DNA from: Chitinophaga fulva
GTDB taxonomy: Bacteria; Bacteroidota; Bacteroidia; Chitinophagales; Chitinophagaceae
NCBI RefSeq assembly: GCF_012927205.1
Contig: NZ_JABBGC010000001.1
Span: forward strand, 1,922,001-1,986,000
DNA: 64,000 nucleotides
Direction: 5' to 3'
Positions 26,848-35,545 of the stretch are shown piece after piece. Position 1 is the first letter of the stretch. Each line of letters begins with the position of its first letter. The translations under genes were made by a program, and so were the position numbers. The notes under the pieces are model-generated. The model searched no databases and was not told the origin of the DNA. It saw only the letters and a list, made by a program, of their open reading frames with translations.

Positions 26848-27980
26848 AGGAAGTTTATATTACCAGGCTATCTAAATTCTTACCCAACAAGCCTGTTGAA
26901 AATGAAGAGATGGAAAGCATCCTTGGCATGGTAGACGGAAGACCTTCCCGTGCCAGGTTGAAGATTTTGGGCAACAACAAAATCAAAAACCGGTATTATT
27001 CCCTGGATAAAGACGGCAATTCCACTCATTCCAACGCTGAGATGACCGCCAACGCTGTCAGCGCATTGTTTGATGAAAAATTCCCCATCAACAAATTACA
27101 ATTACTGGCCTGCGGCACTACCTCGCCCGACCAGCTGCTGCCTAATCATGCCGCGATGGTACACGGCCTGCTGAAATGCCAGCCTGTGGAACTGATCGCT
27201 GCTACCGGCGCATGCGCAGCGGGTATGCAGGCTTTCAAATATGCCTGGATGTCTATCCGTTGCGGTAACACTGCCAACGCGGTAAGCACCGGCTCTGAAA
27301 AATTCTCTGCCTGGATGCTCGCACAGAAATTCCAGCCCGAAGCAGAGAACCTGAAAGCGCTGGATGAAAATCCGATCATCGCTTTCGAAAAAGACTTCCT
27401 CCGCTGGATGTTGTCTGACGGCGCCAGCGCCGCCCTTTTCCAGGACAAGCCTAACGAAGAAGGCCTGTCACTGCGCGTAGACTGGGTGGAAATCCTGTCT
27501 TATGCCAACGACCTGGAAACCTGCATGTATGCCGGTTCTATCAAAAATCCGGACGGCAGCACCAAAGGCTGGATTGATATGACCCCTGATGAGTGGGCAC
27601 AACACAGTGTATTCTCTTTCAAACAAGATACCCGCCTGTTGGGTAAAAATATAGTGCCTTCCGGCGCGCAGATGTGGAAAGAACTGGTAGAAAGACACAA
27701 CATCAACCTCGATGAAATTGACTTCTTCCTGCCACATTTATCTTCTGAATTTTTCCGTTTAAAGATCGACGAAGAAATTACCCGCCTCGGTGTTCCTATT
27801 CCACTGGAAAAATGGTTCACCAACCTGGCCTGGGTAGGCAACGTAGGTACCGCTTCCCCTTATCTGATGCTGGAAGAGCTGATGAACGCCGGCCGCTTCA
27901 AAAAAGGACAGAAGGTGGTGATGATGGTACCTGAAAGCGCACGTTTTTCCTATGCTTATGCACACATCACCGTTGTATAG
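26844..27980 (+). CDS. darB: DarB, ketosynthase III-like dialkylresorcinol condensing enzyme
   Basis: 378-residue thiolase-fold ketosynthase. In dialkylresorcinol/flexirubin synthesis DarB condenses two acyl units to a 2,5-dialkyl-cyclohexane-1,3-dione. The KAS III triad is present: C124 in ATGACAAGMQ, H298 in FFLPHLS, N333 in VGNVGTAS. The N-terminal FLPNKPVENEEMESILGMV and the substrate-region insert around 160-270 are longer than in FabH, as usual for DarB. It follows darA by 182 bp and is followed 24 nt later by a small conserved-type gene. Confidence 0.88.
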   Translation: MKEVYITRLSKFLPNKPVENEEMESILGMVDGRPSRARLKILGNNKIKNRYYSLDKDGNSTHSNAEMTANAVSALFDEKFPINKLQLLACGTTSPDQLLPNHAAMVHGLLKCQPVELIAATGACAAGMQAFKYAWMSIRCGNTANAVSTGSEKFSAWMLAQKFQPEAENLKALDENPIIAFEKDFLRWMLSDGASAALFQDKPNEEGLSLRVDWVEILSYANDLETCMYAGSIKNPDGSTKGWIDMTPDEWAQHSVFSFKQDTRLLGKNIVPSGAQMWKELVERHNINLDEIDFFLPHLSSEFFRLKIDEEITRLGVPIPLEKWFTNLAWVGNVGTASPYLMLEELMNAGRFKKGQKVVMMVPESARFSYAYAHITVV

Positions 27981-28004
27981 GCATTCACTTCTAAAACTGC
28001 AGTC

Positions 28005-28403
28005 ATGAAAAAAGACGAAGTGCCACAGGATAGTGATAACCTGCACGAAGGCACATTCAAACAGATTATGTATGCGGTAGATAACACCGGGAATTATGTA
28101 CAGGTGCAGAGTTCAGGGTGGGAACCGGAGAACATAGCCCTCACACAGGCCTGGGATGAAGTAAACGAGAAAGTGGCAGCAGCCAAAGTACTGGTACAGT
28201 CCGGCGAAATCAGCCCTGTCGCCTACTACATGGAAAAGAACCTGATGGACCTGGCCCTGTTGGCCAATTACGTAGGGAAATTCCAGTGGCAGGTGAAGCG
28301 GCATATGAAACCGGCCGTATTCCGGGGTCTGAGCGATAAAATGCTGCAGCGCTATGCAGATGCATTTAAGATCAGTAAAGAAGATTTACTGCACATAAAA
28401 TAA
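28005..28403 (+). CDS. small protein of the flexirubin block, function unknown
   Basis: 132 residues, no signal peptide, mostly helical. Opens KKDEVPQDSDNLHEGTFKQIMYAVD and ends with FKISKEDLLHIK. I recall proteins of this size and composition beside darB in flexirubin clusters, but no function is known to me. It starts 24 nt after darB, so it is very likely co-transcribed. No catalytic motif is visible. Confidence 0.75.
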   Translation: MKKDEVPQDSDNLHEGTFKQIMYAVDNTGNYVQVQSSGWEPENIALTQAWDEVNEKVAAAKVLVQSGEISPVAYYMEKNLMDLALLANYVGKFQWQVKRHMKPAVFRGLSDKMLQRYADAFKISKEDLLHIK

Positions 28404-28409
28404 TACTAT

Positions 28410-28491
28410 CACATAAAGAAGCAAGGCAACAAGCAGCAAAGGAAATTATGTTGAATGATCTTTGCTGCTTGTTGCTTTGTGGCTTTGCGTG
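28410..28491. repeat. long inverted repeat between the small flexirubin gene and the BtrH-like gene
   Basis: 32-nt arms (28410-28441 and 28460-28491), about 26 positions paired, 18-nt loop. The inner 16 bp, GCAACAAGCAGCAAAG (28426-28441), are perfect. It begins 6 nt after the upstream stop and ends 14 nt before the next start, filling the gap within the operon. No T tract. Confidence 0.85.
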
Positions 28492-28505
28492 AACATGCAA
28501 CAATT

Positions 28506-29504
28506 ATGAACAACCATCAATTTCGTCATACGCAGACAGCCCACTGTGAAAGTGGCGTGATCTCCAATCTGCTGGGGCACCATGGCCTGAAGATCAGTGA
28601 GCCGATGGCATTTGGCATTGGTGCCGGTCTCTTTTTCGGGCACCTGCCGTTTGTGAAAGTCAACGGTGTGCCGGGCACGACCTACCGTATCTGGCCGGGC
28701 GCCATTTTTCAACGGGTCTGTAAGCGGCTAGGCGTAAAAATGGAGACTGCCAAGTTTTCCTCCCCCGAAAAAGGAATGGCGGCGCTGGACCAGGTAATTG
28801 CCGACGGTACGCCTGTAGGGCTGCTTTCCAGCGTTTATTACCTGCCTTATTTTCCACCTTCCTACCGTTTTCACTTCAATGCACATAACCTGGTGGTATA
28901 TGGCAAACGGGAGGACCAGTACCTGGTGAGTGATCCGGTGATGGACACCGTTACCGAAATAGATCCCGACAGCCTGGTACAAGCCCGCTTTGCCAAAGGA
29001 TTTCCAGCTCCCAAAGGAAAAATGTACTACCCGGTACACGTCCCCGGAAAAGCATCTTTCGAAAAACCAATTAAAGAAGGGATCGCACAAACCTGTCATT
29101 ATATGCTGAAGATACCGATCCCGATGTTTGGGGTAAAGGGTATCCGTTTTCTGGCCAACCGCGTAAAGGACTATCCGCAGAAAGTAGGAGAGCGCAAATC
29201 TGCGCTGTATCTGGGCAATATCATCCGGATGCAGGAGGAGATCGGTACCGGTGGCGCTGGCTTCCGTTTTGTATATGCCGCGTTCCTGCAGGAATCTGCC
29301 GTACTGCTGAATAAGCCGGAGCTGAGCCGCCTGGCTACGGAACTGACGCAGGCCGGAGACCTCTGGCGTAATTTTGCGTTCGCTGCCGGCAGGGTGTGTA
29401 AAAGCAGATCAGCCGATAATGTGTCCTATAAGGAGCTGAGCGAGATGCTGATGCAATGTGCAGCAACAGAAGAAGCCTTTTTCAAAAAACTGTCGAAAAT
29501 TTAG
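28506..29504 (+). CDS. BtrH N-terminal domain protein (possible acyltransferase)
   Basis: 332 residues. The N-terminal half has the C39-peptidase-like BtrH fold: HCESGVISNLLGHHG with candidate nucleophile C14, FHFNAHNLVVYG with H127, and YLVSDPV with D143, a plausible Cys-His-Asp triad. BtrH from butirosin biosynthesis transfers an acyl group from an acyl carrier protein. By analogy this protein may join the aryl polyene acyl chain to dialkylresorcinol to form the flexirubin ester; that is inference. The C-terminal half carries a DUF4872-like helical region. ATG at 28506 was preferred over one at 28455 because the latter falls in the inverted repeat. Confidence 0.8.
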   Translation: MNNHQFRHTQTAHCESGVISNLLGHHGLKISEPMAFGIGAGLFFGHLPFVKVNGVPGTTYRIWPGAIFQRVCKRLGVKMETAKFSSPEKGMAALDQVIADGTPVGLLSSVYYLPYFPPSYRFHFNAHNLVVYGKREDQYLVSDPVMDTVTEIDPDSLVQARFAKGFPAPKGKMYYPVHVPGKASFEKPIKEGIAQTCHYMLKIPIPMFGVKGIRFLANRVKDYPQKVGERKSALYLGNIIRMQEEIGTGGAGFRFVYAAFLQESAVLLNKPELSRLATELTQAGDLWRNFAFAAGRVCKSRSADNVSYKELSEMLMQCAATEEAFFKKLSKI

Positions 29505-29514
29505 AAATTTAGAT

Positions 29515-29686
29515 ATTGGGCTATTTTTTTATTTGATTTACGGATTTGGGAATTTTTGGATTTAGAGATTTAAAACAATCCGGAGATATATGTTATGTCT
29601 TTCTTCGCGCATTAAATTCCAAAATCAAAAAATTCCCAAATCCGTAAATCAAATAAAAAAATAGCCAAATAATCCAATAGCCCAAT
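29515..29686. repeat. 39-bp perfect inverted repeat with 70-nt loop
   Basis: Arms 29519-29557 and 29628-29666 are perfectly complementary over 39 bp. An extra copy of the outer word, AATAGCCCAAT (29676-29686), can pair instead with 29515-29525. The element fills the gap between the BtrH-like stop (29504) and the ABC ATPase start (29692). It shares the 12-mer AAATCCGTAAAT with the right arm of the lolD/HDAC repeat (29638-29649 and 8392-8403). Neither strand has a terminator-type T tract next to a GC-rich stem. Confidence 0.92.
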
Positions 29687-29691
29687 AGGAT

Positions 29692-30438
29692 ATGGCAAGT
29701 ATAGCAGTAAAGGAATTGCGCAAAACCTACAAAGGCGCGGCAGAAGCCACGCTTAAAGGATTGACGTTCGCCTTTCCTGAAGGGAAAATAGGTGGGCTGC
29801 TGGGCCCTAACGGCGCCGGTAAAACGACCACGATCTCCATTCTGTGCGGCCTTGTGCAGGCGGATGGCGGGGATGTGATGATACATAGCCTGCCGCAGAA
29901 CGCTGCCCACCGCGAACAGATCAAAAAAATCATCGGTATTGTGCCGCAACAGATAGCCCTTTATCCGCAGCTGTCGGCAGTGGAAAACCTGACATATTTC
30001 GGTAATCTGTACGGGCTTAAGGGCAAAGCGCTGTATGAAAAGATCATGCATTATCTCGAAGTGTTTGGCCTGGAGAAGAGCGCACACAAAGAAATTCATA
30101 AATATTCAGGGGGCATGAAACGTCGTGCGAACATCATCGCCGCTATCCTGCATGAACCCGACTTGCTGATACTGGACGAGCCTACCGCAGGGGTGGACGT
30201 ACAGTCACGTAGCATGATCCTGCAATTCCTGCGCAGTTACAACGAGCAGGGCGCCAGTATCCTGTATACCTCCCACCTGCTGGAAGAAGCGCAGTCACTT
30301 TGTGATGAAGTGGCCATCATGGACGAGGGCAGAATGATACTTCAGGGCCAACCCGAATCGTTGATCGATGAGCTGCCGGAGTGCCGCAACCTGGAAGATG
30401 TTTTTTTACACTATACCGGGCATGCGTTGCGGGATTAA
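29692..30438 (+). CDS. ABC transporter ATP-binding protein of the flexirubin block
   Basis: 248-residue cytoplasmic ATPase of the DrrA/CcmA (ABC-2) class. Seen: Walker A GPNGAGKT at 38-45, signature YSGGMKRR, Walker [13 protein letters not shown] and the H-loop YTSHLLEEA. It pairs with the ABC-2 permease that starts 17 nt downstream. Flexirubins sit in the outer membrane, and ABC transporters are regular members of their clusters, so export of the pigment or a precursor is the likely role (inference from position). Confidence 0.9.
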   Translation: MASIAVKELRKTYKGAAEATLKGLTFAFPEGKIGGLLGPNGAGKTTTISILCGLVQADGGDVMIHSLPQNAAHREQIKKIIGIVPQQIALYPQLSAVENLTYFGNLYGLKGKALYEKIMHYLEVFGLEKSAHKEIHKYSGGMKRRANIIAAILHEPDLLILDEPTAGVDVQSRSMILQFLRSYNEQGASILYTSHLLEEAQSLCDEVAIMDEGRMILQGQPESLIDELPECRNLEDVFLHYTGHALRD

Positions 30439-30455
30439 CAAAATGAAAGAAAGCT

Positions 30456-31748
30456 ATGCTTAGATTACTGGCTACCATAAGAAAAGAATGGCAGCTGCTG
30501 GTGCGCGACAAAATGGGGCTTACGCTGCTGTTTGTGATGCCGGTGGTACTCATCACCGTGATGGCCCTGATACAGGACGCGCCTTTTAAGGACTACCAGG
30601 ATGTGAAGTTTGATATATTGACGGTAGACAATGACCATGGGCGTTTGGGCAAATATATCCGGGAAGGGCTGGCATCCGGCGGGCAGTTCAATATTATCGA
30701 TACGCTGGACGGGCATCCCGTCACTGAGCAACAGGCCCGTGAGCTGGTCAATAATGGACATTATAAAATCAGCATCATTGTGCCGGCAGGTTCCACAGCA
30801 GCGATTGTCAGCAATGCGAACCGGATCGTGAATGATATCACACAACGGATGGGCATGAGCGTGTCCCTGCCGGTGAAAAAAGGGGCAGACTCCCTGAATG
30901 TGGTCATCTATTTTGATCCGGCGGCCAAAAAGGCTTTTAAAGGTGCTATTCATCAGGCGTTGGACAATTTCCTGACGCAGGTGGAAACAGATATGCTGCT
31001 GGGTCGTATACAGCAACAGTTGCGCCGCAAAGATACAACGGCAACACCCAATGACACGCTGCCCATCCGTTTGCAGGCAGTGGGACTGAAGGAGCATGCC
31101 ACCGGCACCAGCAAACAACTGGACGTGGTGTCTAACTCCGTGCAGCATAACGTGCCGGCCTGGAGCATTTTTGCGATGTTTTTTATCGTCATTCCTATTG
31201 CCGGTAATATGATCCGGGAGCGGGAAGACGGCAGCCTGTTGAGAATGAAGCTGATACCCGGTTCTTATCTGTTGATTCTGGCGGGAAAGATGTTGTTTTT
31301 CGTGGGTATCTGCCTGTTACAGTTTTACCTGATGATGCTGGTGGGTATCTATGCCATGCCTTTGCTGGACCTGCCAAAGCTGGTGATGGGGCACGACCAG
31401 GGCGCCACGCTGCTGGTAGCCGGCGCGATAGGACTGGCTGCCACGGCCTATGGTATACTGATCGGCACGCTTTTTAAAACACCCAACCAGGCCCTGAACT
31501 TTGGCGCTATTTCCATTGTGATCCTGTCCGCCATTGGAGGCATCTGGATACCGCTGGAAGTGATGCCTGCCAATATGCAGGTGATTGGCCATTTATCGCC
31601 GCTTAGCTGGGGATTGGACGCCATCAATGATATTTACCTGCGTAACGGCGATATCGGATATGTGTGGAAGAATGTATTGCGTCTTGTGTTGACTGGCGGG
31701 GTTATGCTGGCAGTGGCCGGATTTGTCGAAAAACGAAGAATGAACTGA
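30456..31748 (+). CDS. ABC-2 type permease of the flexirubin block
   Basis: 430-residue inner-membrane protein. One N-terminal helix (about 20-40, GLTLLFVMPVVLITVMALI), a large periplasmic domain (about 41-235) and five more helices at about 240-425, including SIFAMFFIVIPIAGNMIRERE with the coupling segment EREDGSL. This layout is standard for ABC-2 exporters that pair with a DrrA-type ATPase, which lies directly upstream. Predicted function is export of a lipid or pigment. Confidence 0.88.
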   Translation: MLRLLATIRKEWQLLVRDKMGLTLLFVMPVVLITVMALIQDAPFKDYQDVKFDILTVDNDHGRLGKYIREGLASGGQFNIIDTLDGHPVTEQQARELVNNGHYKISIIVPAGSTAAIVSNANRIVNDITQRMGMSVSLPVKKGADSLNVVIYFDPAAKKAFKGAIHQALDNFLTQVETDMLLGRIQQQLRRKDTTATPNDTLPIRLQAVGLKEHATGTSKQLDVVSNSVQHNVPAWSIFAMFFIVIPIAGNMIREREDGSLLRMKLIPGSYLLILAGKMLFFVGICLLQFYLMMLVGIYAMPLLDLPKLVMGHDQGATLLVAGAIGLAATAYGILIGTLFKTPNQALNFGAISIVILSAIGGIWIPLEVMPANMQVIGHLSPLSWGLDAINDIYLRNGDIGYVWKNVLRLVLTGGVMLAVAGFVEKRRMN

Positions 31749-31840
31749 TAAACTATTTTCTAAACAACAGTAAAACTGTATTTTTACTCCCCACAAAGGG
31801 AATCTCCGTGTACAGCCGGGGATAAACCTACAACTTTATT

Positions 31841-32098
31841 ATGGAAGATTTAAAAAGCAAACTCAAAGCGCAGATCATTGAAGCATTAAATCTGCAGGAT
31901 ACCAAACCGGAAGATATTGACGACAACGCCCCTTTATTTGGTGAAGGGCTGGGTCTGGACAGCATTGACTCCCTGGAGCTGATGGTGTTGCTGGAGAGAC
32001 AATATCATATCAAAGTGGAAGATCCCCGCGAAGGACGTAAGATCCTGCAGTCAGTGCAATCCATGGCCGACTTTATCCAATCCAAACAGCCAGCATAA
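31841..32098 (+). CDS. acyl carrier protein
   Basis: 85-residue acidic helical protein. The phosphopantetheine site is GLDSIDSLEL, with S41 as the likely attachment serine. It starts 92 bp after the permease and 13 nt before the ketosynthase. It probably carries the growing aryl polyene chain of flexirubin rather than serving general fatty acid synthesis, judged from its neighbours. Confidence 0.9.
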   Translation: MEDLKSKLKAQIIEALNLQDTKPEDIDDNAPLFGEGLGLDSIDSLELMVLLERQYHIKVEDPREGRKILQSVQSMADFIQSKQPA

Positions 32099-32111
32099 GT
32101 AAGAAGCTGAC

Positions 32112-33326
32112 ATGGCGGAAAGAGTGTTTATAACAGGGATGGGAATGATCACCGCCATAGGTGATAATGTGGCTGAGAACCTGGAACAATTGCGGCAACA
32201 ACGCAGCGGTCTGGGTTATACCAGTTATATCGATACCATATACAAACAGGTGTTGCCGGTAGCGGAAGTGAAGCATAGTAACGATGCTTTGTTTTCCCTT
32301 GCCGGCATCACTTCCCACGAAGGATATACGCGTACGACCCTGCTGGGACTGACCGCTATGCGGGAAGCGTTGCAGCAGGCCGGTATTACAGACGTACAGA
32401 CAGCCCCTACCGGCTTTATCAATGCCAGTACGGTAGGCGGCATGTGTGATACCGAAAAGGTTTATTTTGATATTGTTGATCCCGCCAAAAGCGGCACTTT
32501 CCTGCAATATATTGACACGCTTGACTGTGCAGACTGTACGCAACGTATAGCCGACACAGTAGGTTTCAGTGAGCATATCGCTACTATCAGCACTGCCTGT
32601 TCTTCATCGGCCAATGCACTGATGTTTGGCGCCCGTATGATCAGGCAGGGTTTTCTGCCCCGTATGGTTTGCGGAGGTACGGAAGCGCTGACCCGTTTTA
32701 CCCTGAACGGTTTCAACTCCCTGAAGAACGTGGACAAACAATTCTGCCGGCCGTTTGATCAACAACGTACCGGTCTGAATCTGGGCGAAGGCGCCGCTTA
32801 CCTCGTACTGGAAAGCGAGTCATTTGCCAGGGCCAACAACAGCCGTATACTGGCAGAATTCACCGGATACTGCAATGCCAACGAAGCATTCCACCCTACG
32901 TCCCCCTCACCGGATGGCGACGGCGCCTATGAGGCCATGAAAGCCGCATTGGCCATGAGTGGCAGAACGCTGGAGGACGTGGATTATATCAATGTGCATG
33001 GCACCGCCACGCTCAACAACGATGTGTCAGAAGGTAAGGCGCTGGAGCGGTTGTTCGGCAACAACGTACCGTTGTTCAGTTCCACCAAACCCTTTACCGG
33101 CCACACATTGGCCGCAGCAGGCGCCATAGAAGCCATCTACGCTGTATTGGCTATTCAACAGGGATTAATATTCCCTAATCTCAATTTCAAGGAAAAAATG
33201 GAAGAGCTGAACATCTCTCCGGTAACGGAATTGATGGAAGGCGTTTCCGTGAACAATGTCATTTCAAACTCATTCGGCTTCGGAGGTAACAACGCCTCCC
33301 TGGTGATCAGCAAATATGAAGGTTAA
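32112..33326 (+). CDS. beta-ketoacyl-[ACP] synthase (KAS II family) of the flexirubin block
   Basis: 404-residue condensing enzyme with the full Cys-His-His set: C163 in STACSSSAN, H296 in NVHGTATLN and H331 in FTGHTLAAAG. Family length about 400-415. In aryl polyene pathways a KAS II-type enzyme works with an inactive partner to extend the chain. The partner gene overlaps its end by 11 nt, supporting a heterodimer. The preceding ACP is its probable substrate carrier. Confidence 0.9.
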   Translation: MAERVFITGMGMITAIGDNVAENLEQLRQQRSGLGYTSYIDTIYKQVLPVAEVKHSNDALFSLAGITSHEGYTRTTLLGLTAMREALQQAGITDVQTAPTGFINASTVGGMCDTEKVYFDIVDPAKSGTFLQYIDTLDCADCTQRIADTVGFSEHIATISTACSSSANALMFGARMIRQGFLPRMVCGGTEALTRFTLNGFNSLKNVDKQFCRPFDQQRTGLNLGEGAAYLVLESESFARANNSRILAEFTGYCNANEAFHPTSPSPDGDGAYEAMKAALAMSGRTLEDVDYINVHGTATLNNDVSEGKALERLFGNNVPLFSSTKPFTGHTLAAAGAIEAIYAVLAIQQGLIFPNLNFKEKMEELNISPVTELMEGVSVNNVISNSFGFGGNNASLVISKYEG

Positions 33327-34359
33327 GTGTTACATACAAGGAATGGCGGCTATTTCCCCGCAAGCTACTTTTGAGGGGGATGTTTTCTCTGCGCCGCTGG
33401 TGCATACGGACAGTAACCTGCTTACCTGTATGGAACCTGATTACAAGCCGTTTATTCCCGCTAACAGCCTGCGCCGCATGACGCGACTGTTGAAAATGGG
33501 ATTGACCACCGCGTTGCAAAGCATCCGGGACAGCGGCGTGGAAGCTATTGGTCCTATTGTGACCGGCACGGGTAAAGGCAGTCTCCAGGACACCGAAAAA
33601 TTCATCCGGGAGATAGAGCAGTACAAGGAAACAGCTTTGAATCCCACACCTTTTATTCAATCAACTTATAATTCTGTCAACGGTCTCATTGCCCTCCAGG
33701 TAAAGGGTACCGCTTACAACAATACTTTTGTGCACCGCGGTTTTTCTTTTGAAAACGCTTTGCTGGACAGCATGATGCTGCTGGCAGAAGGGGCGCCTAA
33801 CACGCTTACAGGCGCTTTGGAAGAAATGACCGCGGAACATTTCTACATCAAGAGCCGTATCGGTTTCTGGAAGCCGACGCCTACAGACAGCCGCCAGCTT
33901 TACGATCAGCTGTCACCCGGCAGTATCGCCGGAGAAGGCGCTACTTTTTTTGTATTAACAGGAACGCCTACCCCAAATAGCAAAGCCGTTATAACCGGTT
34001 TCAGAATGCTGTACAAACCCACAGCAGCCAAGTTGGCTGAAGGTTTGGCGGAGTTTAAAGAAGGTATTGACCTGGTGTTGACCGGTCGCAATGGTGACAG
34101 TCGTTATGAACATTTTTACCAGCAGGCAGATACACTGTTTCCCGGTATACCCCAACTGTCATTCAAACATCTTAGCGGTGAACATGACACTGCCGGCGCT
34201 TTTGGTATGTGGCTGGCTGCACAGGTTTTACATACACAGCAGATACCGGCACAGTGGTTTCCGATGCTGAAAGCGCTACCAGCTACCATTAACAGGGTAT
34301 TACTTTACAATCACTTTTATGGAGAGCAGCATACGATGATCGTGTTGGAGCGGGTTTAA
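33316..34359 (+). CDS. ketosynthase-like partner without the active-site cysteine (chain-length-factor type)
   Basis: 347 residues, shorter than an active KAS. The N-terminus (VKCYIQGMAAISPQ, then SLRRMTRLLKMGL) is ketosynthase-like, but the position of the nucleophile reads VHRGFSFENALLDS with no Cys. The second half still has KHLSGEHDTAGAFG in place of the usual GHTLAAAG-type loop. Such inactive partners occur beside the active KAS in aryl polyene/flexirubin clusters and in type II polyketide systems (chain length factor). Translationally coupled to the KAS gene by an 11-nt overlap. Its TAA overlaps the stop of the convergent nuclease gene. Confidence 0.8.
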   Translation: MKVKCYIQGMAAISPQATFEGDVFSAPLVHTDSNLLTCMEPDYKPFIPANSLRRMTRLLKMGLTTALQSIRDSGVEAIGPIVTGTGKGSLQDTEKFIREIEQYKETALNPTPFIQSTYNSVNGLIALQVKGTAYNNTFVHRGFSFENALLDSMMLLAEGAPNTLTGALEEMTAEHFYIKSRIGFWKPTPTDSRQLYDQLSPGSIAGEGATFFVLTGTPTPNSKAVITGFRMLYKPTAAKLAEGLAEFKEGIDLVLTGRNGDSRYEHFYQQADTLFPGIPQLSFKHLSGEHDTAGAFGMWLAAQVLHTQQIPAQWFPMLKALPATINRVLLYNHFYGEQHTMIVLERV

Positions 34360-35501
34360 CCTTCATATCTTCTCAACTCATCGACAATAAATTTCTCAAG
34401 GCTTTCCTGCGTAGGGAGGGCAATGCTGTATTTTGAAACGAAGAGGTCAATGTCAAGTCCGGCAGTGGCATATTTGACAAGGGCTGCGTCTTTGTCAGCA
34501 ACCAACAGGATACCTATGGGCTGGTTGTCTCCGGGTTGCATCATTTCTGCTTTGTAATATTGCAAATAGGTGTTTAATTGACCTACGTCTGCGTGCCTGA
34601 AGGTATCCAGTTTTAGTTCTACCAGAATGTGACATTTTAATATGCGGTGATAGAAAAGCAGATCTATGAAAAAATATTCCCGTCCAATTAATATCTTTTT
34701 TTGCCGCCCTTCCAAACAGAAGCCATGGCCCATTTCCAACAGAAATTCCTGTAAATGATCAAGCAATTGTTGCTGAAGGGCTGTTTCTCCAACGGCCAGT
34801 CTATCGGCAATACCCAGGAATTCAAACGTATATTCATTTTTGATGAAATCTGCCGGAGTAACTGTTTGTGTGGTTGTTTGCTGAATGATACGTGATAGTT
34901 TTTCGGGGTCTTCGCTTAGTCCCATTCGTTCAAAATAGAAGGAGTTAATTTGTCTTTTTAATTCCCGTACGCCCCAATTGCCCTTAATACATTCATGTTC
35001 GTAGAATACACGTTTTAATGGGTTATCCAGAATTAATAATGTAACAATATGTGAAAAAGATAAATTATTAATAAGCCTTTCCGCGGGCAGTTGCAAATGT
35101 GTCGATAATATATAGATGTTTTTATTTGTATTTGAATTTATTTCATGTTGCTGTTTATCAATTAGTAGGAATTGGTCAGACACTGTCTGACCAATTCGCA
35201 TGTTATTTTTTCTTAATTCTTCTTTTGCTATTTCCAGTATTTGAGGGTAATACAAATAAAACTGCCGGCATAACTTTAAACTAGTTATCGACAGTTTTAA
35301 ATCAGGTAATTTTTGAGCGATTTCTGTAAGTAACCGCTCACCGTATTTAGCTCTGTCTTCTCCCTTTTGTTCATATTCAAAGATGTAATATCCCATTATC
35401 CAGTTACGGATAGTGAGGGAGCGGTTAATTGCCTTGGCTGCTACTTCCTGGAAATGGTTATGCGTCGTCTGAATAGAGGCTAACAATTGTTTGAATTTCA
35501 T
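34356..35501 (-). CDS. YhcG/DUF1016 family PDDEXK nuclease
   Basis: 381 residues. Domain order: DUF1016 N-terminal helical domain (about 1-170, with HNHFQEVAAKAINRSLTIRNW read as family signature), a variable linker, GNWGVRELKRQI, then a PD-(D/E)xK nuclease domain with FIDLLFYH (Asp) and LVELKLD (E-x-K), and the QLNTYLQYY helix. These proteins are linked to mobile elements and restriction-type loci; the natural substrate is unknown. The linker contains IGQTVSDQF, encoded by a perfect 27-nt palindrome that is repeated upstream of the gene. The ATG at 35501 gives the family start MKFKQLL. The region is AT-richer than its neighbours, suggesting acquisition. Confidence 0.85.
   Translation of the reverse strand: MKFKQLLASIQTTHNHFQEVAAKAINRSLTIRNWIMGYYIFEYEQKGEDRAKYGERLLTEIAQKLPDLKLSITSLKLCRQFYLYYPQILEIAKEELRKNNMRIGQTVSDQFLLIDKQQHEINSNTNKNIYILSTHLQLPAERLINNLSFSHIVTLLILDNPLKRVFYEHECIKGNWGVRELKRQINSFYFERMGLSEDPEKLSRIIQQTTTQTVTPADFIKNEYTFEFLGIADRLAVGETALQQQLLDHLQEFLLEMGHGFCLEGRQKKILIGREYFFIDLLFYHRILKCHILVELKLDTFRHADVGQLNTYLQYYKAEMMQPGDNQPIGILLVADKDAALVKYATAGLDIDLFVSKYSIALPTQESLEKFIVDELRRYEG
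35170..35196. repeat. 27-nt palindrome inside the nuclease gene
   Basis: 13-nt arm AATTGGTCAGACA (35170-35182), single central C (35183), perfect inverted arm 35184-35196. On the coding strand it specifies IGQTVSDQF. The same 27-mer occurs at 35666-35692. Confidence 0.95.
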
Positions 35502-35545
35502 GTGGGTTGGGTTTAACAATATTGGTAATAATGGTTGGGAGTATC

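Noticed and set aside
29515..29686. Insertion sequence or MITE
   Set aside because: No transposase and no target-site duplication could be recognised; kept as an inverted repeat of unknown origin.
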